The notes beneath the pieces are model-generated. The model was not told the DNA's origin. It was given only the letters and a program-made list of their open reading frames with translations, and ran no database searches. A stretch of 64,000 bases of DNA from Hordeum vulgare subsp. vulgare (taxonomy: Eukaryota; Streptophyta; Magnoliopsida; Poales; Poaceae). Below, one piece after another: positions 56,170 to 64,000 of the stretch. Numbering within the stretch: the stretch's first letter is position 1; each line of letters starts with the position of its first letter. Made by a program: the position numbers and the translations under genes. The DNA lies in NCBI RefSeq assembly GCF_904849725.1, contig NC_058524.1, forward strand, positions 507,640,263-507,704,262, read 5' to 3'.

Positions 56170-59100
56170 GTGGCAACTGAGGCAGGTCTATGCGTACATC
56201 CTATGCACGAGTAGAAGACAAAAGTTGCGAGCGATGATTTTGTAAATTTGCTTGTCATTACTAGTTTTATCTTGATTTTGCGGCATCGTGGGATGAAGAG
56301 GCCCGCACCGACTTTACACGCACTCTTACGTGAGACTAGTTCCACCGACCGACATGCACTTGTTGCATAAGGTGGCTAGCAGGTGTCTGTCTGTCCCACT
56401 TTAGTCGGATCAAATTCGATGAAGAGGGTCCTTATGAAGGGTAAATAGCATTGACATATCAATGTTGTGGCTGTCACGTAGGTAAGAAGCGTTCTTGCTA
56501 GAAACCCAAATCAGCCACGTAAAACTTGCAACAACAATTAGAGGATGTCTAACTTGTTTTTGCAGTGTATGCAATGTGATGTGATATGGCAAAAAGGATG
56601 TGATGTATGAGATTGATCATGTTCTTGTAATAGGATTCATGACTTGCATGTAGATGAGTACGACAACCGGCAGGAGCCATAGGACTTGTCTTAATATATT
56701 GTATGAGATGCAACACCATGTGATTACTTTACTTTATTGCTAACCGTTAGCCACAGTAGTAGAAGTAACAGTTGGCGAGACGACTTCACGGAGACACAAT
56801 GATGGAGATCGTGATGATGGAGATTATGGTGTCATGCCGGTGACAATGAGGATCATGCCATTCCCCGAAGATGGAGATCAAAGAAGCGAAGATGATAATG
56901 GCCATATCATGTCACTATATGATTTGCATGTTATGTTTATCATGTTTCTATATCTTATTCGCTTAGAACGATGGTATTAAATAAGATGATCCCTCACTAA
57001 AATTTCAAGAAAATTGTTCCCCCTAAGTGTGCACCATTGCGAAGGATCGTTGTTTCGAAGCACCACGTGATGATCGGGTGTGATAGATTCTAACATTCGC
57101 ATACAACCGGTGTAAGCCATATTTACACGCGCAAAACACTCAGGTTGGCTTGAAGAGCCTAGCGTGTACATACATGGCCTCGGAACACGGGAGACCGAAA
57201 GGTCAAACATGAGTCATATGGTGGATACGATCAACATGGAGATGTTCATCATTGATGACTAGTATGTCTCACGTGATGATCGGACACATGCTAGTCGACG
57301 TGGATCATGTATCACTTGGATAATGGGAGGGATGTCCATCTAAGTCGGAGTTCATTAGATGAACTTAATTATCATAAACATAGTCAAAAGGTATTTGCAA
57401 ATTATGTTATAACTTGCGCTATAGCTCTACTGTTTTTATATGTTCCTAGAGAAAACTTAGTTGAAAGAAGATAGTAGCAATTATGTGGACTGGTGCGTTA
57501 ACTCAGGATTGTCCACATTGATGCGCACAAGGCTCATGTCCTTAATGCACCACTCGGTGTGCTTAACCCCAAGCGTCGTTTGTGGATGTTGCAAACATCT
57601 GACATAATGCTTAAATGATTTAGACTTGAGGTGCTAAAGACGTTTCGGACGTCACGGGACATACGAGATGTTCCAAGAGATGAAATAGAGATTTCATGTT
57701 CGTGCCCTTGTTGAGAGGTATGAGACCTTCGACAAGATTCTTTGTCTACGAAGTAAAGGATAAAAGATCATTCCTTGAGCATGTGCTCAAATTGCCTGAG
57801 TGCTACAATCGCTTGAATCGAGTGGGCGTCGATCTTCCAGATGAGATAGTGATGGTTCTACGAAGTCACTGCCACCAAGCTACTAGAGCTTCGTGATGAA
57901 CTATAACATATCTGGGATAGATATGATGATCCTTGAGCTATTCGCGATGTTTGACACCGTAAAGTAGAAATCGAAAAGGCGCATCAATTGTTGATGGTTT
58001 GTAAAACCGCTAGTTTCAAGAAGGGCAAGGGCAAGAAGGGATACTTCATGAAACGGCAAACCAATTGCTTCTCTAGTGAAGAGACCAAAGGTTGAACCCG
58101 AACCCGAGACTAAGTGCTTCTGTAAATGAGGGGAACAGTCATTGAAGAGGAACTACCCTAGATAGTTGGTAGATGAGAAGGCTGGCAAAGTCGACAAATG
58201 TATATTGGATATACATGATATTGATGTGTACTTTACTAGTACTCCTAGTAGCACCAGTGCATTAGATACCGATTCAGTTGCTAAGTGTTAGTAACGCGAA
58301 ATAAAAAGCTACGGAATGAACGGAGACTAGCTAAAGGCGAGGTGACGATAAGTGTTGGAAGTGTTTCCAAGATTGATACGATCAAACATCGCACGCTCCC
58401 TCTACCATCAAGATTAGTGTTAAACCTACATAATTGTTATTTGGTGTTTGCGTTGAGCATGAAATTGATTGGATTATGATTATTGCAATACTGTTATTCA
58501 TTTAAAGAGAATAATGGTTATTCTGTTTACTTGAATAATACCTTTAATGGACTTGCACATAAAATAAATGGTTTATTGAATCTCGATCGTAGTGATACAC
58601 ATGTTCATAATATTGTTGCCAAAATATACAAAGTTTTAATGATAGTACCACTTACTTGGGGCACTACCGCTTGAGTCATACTGGTGCAAAATGCATGACG
58701 AAGCTCCATACGGATGGATATTTGGGCTCACTCATTTTTGAACCGTTTGAGACATGCGAACCATGCCTATTGGTGTAAACGCTAAGGTCCATGCTGATTG
58801 ATCTTTAGCCTCACTCGTTTTTGAAAAGTTTGAGAAATGTGAACCATGTTTATTGTTATAAACGCATGAAGAAACTCCATGCATATGGATTGTTTGGACT
58901 CACTTGATTTTGAATCACTTGAGACATGCAAGTCATACCACATGGGCGAGATGACTGAAGACTTCATTTTCAAGCGAGATGGAACAAGAAAGTAACTTGT
59001 TAGAAGTAATATATTTTGATGTGTGCGGTCCAATGAGTACTGAGGCACGCAGTGGATATCATTATGTTCTTACTTCACAAATGATTTGAGTAGATACTAG

Positions 59101-61145
59101 TATATTTACTTGATGAAACACAAGTCTGAATTATTTAAAGGTTCAAGTAATTTCAGAGTAAAGTTGAAGAACATCGTGACAAGAGGATATTATGTCTACG
59201 ATGTGATCGTGGAGGTGAACATATATATATGAGTTGCGAATTTGGTAAACATTTAAGACAATGTGAAAACTGTTTCACATGAGAATTGTTTCATAACTCA
59301 TGCCACCTGGAACACCATAGTCTGATGGTGTGTTCATATGTCATAGTCGTGCCCTATTACATATGGCGCATACTATGATATCTCTTATCAAATTACCACT
59401 ATCATTTATGGGTTAGGCATTAGAGACAACCGCATTCACATTAAATAGGGCATCACGTAATTCCATTGAGATGACACCGTCTGAACTATGGTTTAGAGAA
59501 ACCTAATCTATCGTTTCTTAAAAGTTTGGGGCTACGATGCTTATGTGAAAGAGTTTCAGCCTGATAACCTCGAACCTAAAGTGGATAAATGTGTCTTCAT
59601 AGGACACCCAAAACGGTTGGGTATACCTCCTATCTCACATCCGAAAACAAAGTGATTGTTTCTAGAAATGGGTCCTTTCTAGAGGAAAACTTTCTCTCAA
59701 AAGAATTGAGTGGGAGGATGGTGGAAACTTGATGAGGTTATTGAACCATCACTTCAACCAGTGAGTGTAGCAGGGCACAGGAAGTTGTTCCTGTGGCGCC
59801 TACAACAATTGAAGTGGAAGCTGATGATAGTGATCATGAAGGTTCGGATCAAGTCACTACCAAACCTCGTAGGTCGACAAGAGGACGCGTACTACTCTAG
59901 AGTGGTATGGTAATCATGTCTTGGAGGTCATGTTGCTAGACAACAATGAACCTACGAGCTATGGAGAAGCGATGGTGGGCCTGGATTACGACAAATGACT
60001 GGAGGTCATGAAATCTGAGAGAGGATCCATGTATGAAAACAAATTTATACTCGATGGTCGTACGACTTTTAACTATAGATGGATGTTTAAAAGGAAGACG
60101 GATGATGATGGTGAAAACTCACCATTAAGAAAGCTCGACTTGTCGCAAAGATGTTTCCGACAAGATCAAACAGTTGACTACGATGAAGACTTTCTCACTC
60201 GTAGCGATGCTGAAAGTCTATTGGAATTATGTTAGCAGTTGGTGCATCATTTATGATATCTTGCAGATAGGATGTCAAATATTATTTCCTCGACGGTTTC
60301 CTTTAGAAAAGGTTGTATGTGATACAACCAGAAGGTTTTGTCGATCCTAAGGATGCTAACAAGTATGCAAAGGTCCAGCAATCCTTCTAAGGACTGGAAC
60401 AAGCATCTCGGAGTTGGAATATACGCTTTGATAAGATGATCAAAGATTTTGGTTTTATACAAAGTCTATGAGAAACTTGTATTTCCAAAGAAGTGAGTGG
60501 GAGCACTATAGAATTTCTGATGAGTATATGTGGTTCACATATTGTTGATCAGAAATAATGTAGAATTTCAGGAAAGCATAAAGGGTTGTTTGAAAGGAGT
60601 TTTTCAAAGGAAAACCTGGATTAAGCTACTTGAACATTGAGAATCAAGATCTATGGAAATAGATCAAAGTGCCTAATAGAACTTTCAACGAAATTCATGC
60701 CTTGACAAGTTTTTGAAGGAGTTCAAAATAGATCGGCAAAGAAGAAGTTCTTAGCTGTGTTGTAAGGTGTGAATTTTAGTAAGACTCAAAAGCCCGGCCA
60801 CAACAGAAGAAAGAGAAAGGACGAAGGTCGTCCCCTATGCATTAGCCGTAGGCTCTATAGTATGCTATGTTGTGTACCGCACATGAAGTGTGCCTTGCCA
60901 TGAGTCAGTCAAGGGGTACAATAGTGATCCAGGAATGGATCACTGGACAGTGGTCAAAGTTATCCTTAGTCACAAGTGGACTAAGGATTTTTTTTTCTCG
61001 ATTATGGAGGTGATTAAAGAGTTCGTCGTAAAGGGTTACATTGATGCAAGCTTTGACACTAATCTGGATAACTCTGAGTAGTAAACCGGATTCGTATAGT
61101 GGAGCAATCATTTGGAATTGTTCCAAATGGCGAGTGCTAACAACA
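56170..61145 (+). pseudogene. decayed copia gag-pol of element F
   Basis: Fragments in order: gag-like DNA (57300-58060, with a stretch MFVPLLRGMRPSTRFFVYEV at 57696), a decayed zinc knuckle zone near 58080-58150, protease to integrase zone (58285-58479, with GSVSKIDTIKHRTL), integrase remnants (58680-59650, including 'gggctacgatgcttatgtgaaa' near 59528), and RT remnants near 59990-60600 (MKSERGSMYENKFILDG, then a frame with a GRTTFNYRWMFKRK segment). RNase H traces end at 61145 (DHWTVVKVILSHKW near 60938). Many stops and frameshifts break every part. Open minus-strand frames here are shadows. Confidence 0.75.
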
Positions 61146-63362
61146 TCTTCATTATATAACTTGGGTTGTATATTCCAATGATGGGCTTCCTCAAAATTGC
61201 CCTAGGTCTTCGTGAGCAAGCAAGTTGGATGCACACCCACAAGTTCTCCTTTTGAGCTTTCACATACTTATAGCTCTAGTGCACCCTTTGTATGACAATC
61301 CCTACTCATTCACATTGATATCTATTAATGGGCATCTCCATAGCCCTTTGATACGCCGAGTCAATGTGACCATCTCCTCCCTTTTTGTCTCACAACCACC
61401 ACCACACACTATTCCACTTATAGTGCTATATCCATGGCTCACGCTCATGTATTGCATGATAGTTATGAAAGGTTTGAGAAAGTAAGAGTGCGAAAACAAT
61501 TACTTGGCCAATACCGGGGTTGTGCATGATTTAAATTAGTTGTGTGGGGATGATGGAGCATAGCCAGACGATATGATTTTGTAGGGATAACTTTCTTTGG
61601 CCTTGTTATTTCGAAAGTTGATGATTAACCTGGCCAATACCTTGCTAGTTTGCTTGAAGTATTATTGTTTTCATGTCAATAGCAAACCATTGTTTTGAAT
61701 CTTACGGACCTAAGCATTCATGTCACACGAAACAAGTTGCAAAGGACAACTATGCTAGGTAGCATTCCACATAAAAAATTAAGTCTTTATCACTTCCCTA
61801 CTCGAGGACGAGCATGAGTTAAGCTTGGGGATGCTTGATACGTCTCCAACGTGTCTACAATTATTGATGGTTTCCTGCTATTATCCTGTCAAACTTTGGA
61901 TGTTTTGTATGCCTTTTATATCTTTTTGGGACTAACTTATTAACTCAGTGCCAAGTGCCAGTTCCTGTTTTTTCCGTATTGTTGACCCCTTTCAGAGGAG
62001 GATTTTAAGTGGAGTCCAAACGGAACGAAACTTCCAAAAAGATTTTTTCCAAAACAGAAGAAGATCGGGAAACTTGAGAACTAAGGCAGGGGCCACCAGG
62101 GACCCCACAAGCCTCCTAGCCGTGGCTAGGGGGGTCGCTCCTCCCAGGCTTGTGGGCTCCCTGGGCCACCTCTGCACTAGGTCTTTCGCCTATATATTCC
62201 CAATAATTACAGAAAAAATAAGGAGATCACCGAAAGTACTTTTCCGCCGCCGCAAGCTTCTGTCTCCGCAAGATCCCATCGGGGGCACGTTCTGGTGCCC
62301 TGTCGGAGGGGGATTAGGATACAAAGGGTTTCTTCATCAACACCGTGACCTCTCCGATGATGCGTGAGTAGTTCACCATAGACCTACGGGTCCATAGCTA
62401 GTAGCTAGATGGCTTCTTCTCTCTCTTGGATCTTCAATACAAAGTTCTCCATGATCTTCATGGAGATCTATCCGATGTAATCTTCTTTTGCGGTGTGTTT
62501 GTCGAGATCCGATGAATTGTGGATTTATGATCAGATTATCTATGAATCTTATTTGAGTTTCTTCTCAGCTCTCTTATGCATGATTTCATATCCTTATAAT
62601 TTTCTTCGAGTTGTGGGTTTTTTTTGGCCAGCTTGATCTATGATTCTTGCAATGGGAGAAGTGCTTGGATTTGGGTTCATACCGTGCAGTGACCTCACCT
62701 AGTGACGGAAGGGGTAGCGAGGCACGCATCGTGTTGTTCCCATCAAGGGTATAAAGATGGGGTTTTCATCATTGATTTGAGTTTATCCCTCTACATCATG
62801 TCATCTTTCTTAAGGCGTTACTCTGTTCGTCATGAACTCAATACACTAGATGCATGCTGGATAGCGGTCGATGTGTGGAGTAATAGTAGTAGATACAGAA
62901 AGTATCAGTCTACTTGTCTCGGACGTGATGCCTATATGTATGATCATTGCCTTAGATATCGTCATGACTTTGCGCGGTTCTATCAATTGCTCGACAATAA
63001 TTTGTTCACCCACCGTAATATTTGCTATTTTGAGAGAAGCCTCTACTGAACACTATGGCCCCCGGGTCGACTTCACACCATATTTTCAGCCTTACATTTT
63101 TTCTTCGTTGCACTTTCCGCCTTCAGATCTCACTTTGCAATCAATCTTGAAGGGATTGACAACCCCTTTATAGCATTGGGTGCAAGCTCTTTTGTGTTTG
63201 TGCAGGTACTCTGGACTTGATGATATTCTCCTACTCGATTGATACCTTGGTTCTCAAACTGAGGGAAATACTTACTGCTCCTGCGCTGCATCGCCCTTTC
63301 CTCTTCAAGGGAAAAACCAACGCAAGCTCAAGAGACGACATAAGATTTCAGTCGCCGTAGCA
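61146..63362 (+). mobile_element. element G: 3' part of a C-like gypsy element (internal end plus LTR)
   Basis: Internal DNA 61146-61835 matches 23303-23983 of C, beginning 'cattatataacttgg(g/c)ttgta'. A PPT AAGCTTGGGGATGCT (61821-61835) is followed by the LTR 61836-63362. The 5' LTR and most of the internal region are missing. Its left edge joins the broken end of F directly, so a deletion or other rearrangement made the junction. If the LTR ends at GCCGTAGCA, the next bases GTCTA (63363-63367) would be its target duplication, but the partner is lost. Confidence 0.8.
61836..63362 (+). mobile_element. LTR of element G
   Basis: It starts TGATACGTCTCCAACGTGTC, has TATATATT at 62191-62198 and ends GTCGCCGTAGCA. 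It lacks the extra 101 bp found at the end of the C LTRs. Frames at 61948-62367 and 62702-63173 are not genes. Confidence 0.82.
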
Positions 63363-64000
63363 GTCTACAAGCCGGTAAGAGCAGCCTGAAGCGTGTCGGC
63401 AGAGACAACAACAGGCTCACCAGCGTCTGCTGATGCCTTGCCATGAGCCTTGCTGGTGCCGGTACCAATAACCATCACCTCCACAATGCTAGAGACAACG
63501 GCGACGTGATACGGGGTAAAGAACCCCACAGACGATGAAGGACCGTTGAAGACGAGTACATTGCTGGGGTACACATCGAATGTAGGAGTCTCAGCGATAG
63601 AGAGCCTACTGAAGCTGGCGCATAACGCCTCGACATCGAAGTCCTCGCCAGGGTGGCGAGGAACATCACCGAGATACAAGTTACTAAAGAGAATGCTGAG
63701 GTTCTTCATTGCAGCAACGACGACGCTGCGGAGCGACTCATCGTCGGACCCCCCATCAGAGTCCGTATGACGGACTGGGACGTCGATCATTATCGGTGTA
63801 GCCTCATCGAAAGCAGGCTCCAGTGGCATGCAGATCGGTTCGGACGCGATGCATCCAGCGGTGTAAGAGTAGGGCCCTGCCCAGCGCATGAAGCCAGCCA
63901 ATGCCACGAACGGCCCCATAGTGGGCGCCAAATTTCGGTGTTTACTCACAACATAAGCCATGGGTAGGCTAAAGATGGTGGGAACTGAAGTGGCACCGGT
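63363..64000 (-). mobile_element. element H: 5' end of a gypsy element on the minus strand, related to E
   Basis: On the minus strand, the end of an LTR (64000 to about 63933) is followed by a primer site TTGGCGCCCACTATGGGGCC (63931-63912) and a gag-like frame that runs to the LTR end of G. The other end of the element is not seen. The site type and the protein match element E, but the element lies in the opposite direction. Confidence 0.65.
63365..63919 (-). pseudogene. element H N-terminal gag-like protein, truncated by G
   Basis: ATG 63919 lies inside the primer binding site and opens MGPFVALAGFMRWAGPYSY. The frame is clean for 184 codons to TAG 63365-63367. Residues about 75-150 (SILFSNLYLGDVP, DFDVEALCASFSRLSI, FDVYPSNVLVFNGP, HVAVVSSIVEVMVIGT) match element E at about 53390-53640. 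The stop falls within the GTCTA next to the LTR of G, so the frame is cut there and its natural end is unknown. The fold and role are not recognised; its place right after the PBS suggests an N-terminal extension of gag. The open frame also runs upstream through the PBS to 63961, but that part is probably leader. Confidence 0.6.

Larger units (their letters stand above)
54436..61145 (+). mobile_element. element F: truncated copia element of the BARE1/Angela/WIS type
   Basis: The 5' LTR (54436-56169) starts TGTTGGAAATATGCCCTAGAG and ends GTTCCCCAATA (CA changed to TA). A decayed primer site GTGGCAACTGAGGCAGG follows. The internal DNA (56170-61145) holds degenerate gag-pol. The element stops at about 61145, within the RNase H region, where sequence of element G begins; the 3' LTR is not present. 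The base block left of it is GCTCG (54431-54435), but with no right end the duplication cannot be tested. Confidence 0.88.

Noticed and set aside
52198..64000. E and H as the two ends of one element or an inverted repeat
   Set aside because: Both show a 5' end with PBS and gag start, they face each other, and their sequences differ too much to be partners of one copy.
1..64000. A host protein-coding gene hidden among the repeats
   Set aside because: Every frame with recognisable similarity belongs to a transposon or retrotransposon; the rest are short, overlapping and without domains.

Overview
This window looks like intergenic DNA from a large grass genome, most likely Triticeae (wheat, barley, rye or a relative). 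I see no host gene, rRNA, tRNA or CRISPR array. Nearly every base can be assigned to transposable elements stacked inside one another. The main clues to the organism are a copia LTR of the BARE1/Angela/WIS type (54436-56169), several gypsy LTRs that start TGATACGTCTC(C/A)AACGTATC, and a large CACTA transposon with a TNP2-type transposase. Family names come from memory of such sequences and were not checked against a database.

Layout. 1-1811: decayed Athila-like gypsy pol. 1812-52197: a broken gypsy-type element (A) that hosts the nest. A carries a 4.8 kb solo LTR (S1, 4525-9335, duplication CTTTA), a small CACTA element (CACTA-2, 9365-11228, duplication TGT) and a second non-autonomous gypsy-type element B (11384-51177, duplication ATTCC). 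Inside B is a 33.5 kb CACTA element (CACTA-1, 14726-48269, duplication TGG). CACTA-1 is about 10.5 kb once three insertions are removed: a solo LTR (15515-17200, duplication GGTAC), the non-autonomous element C (18671-25629, duplication AGCAC) and the chromovirus D (30520-44923, duplication TCCAC). All seven duplications can be read directly in the sequence, so this part of the nest is well founded. 52198-54435: 5' end of another gypsy element (E). 54436-61145: truncated Angela-like copia element (F). 61146-63362: 3' part of a C-like element (G). 63363-64000: 5' end of a gypsy element on the minus strand (H), related to E.

Coding content. CACTA-1 is transcribed from its right end on the minus strand: a TNP2 transposase pseudogene (47.2 to 29.3 kb, split by D), then a second gene with a Transposase_24-like region and a C48-protease-like tail (28.0 to 17.5 kb, split by C). 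D keeps one gag-protease-RT-RNase H-integrase-chromodomain frame broken only by three nonsense codons, plus an extra open frame between the primer binding site and gag. B and C have no pol but share a small ORF of unknown function and conserved non-coding blocks, so they probably depend on an autonomous partner for mobilisation (inference).

The best candidates for something undescribed are the extra ORF of D, the shared ORF of B and C, the C LTRs that have absorbed an older primer binding site, and the hairpin and terminal-type motifs placed near both transcription units of CACTA-1.
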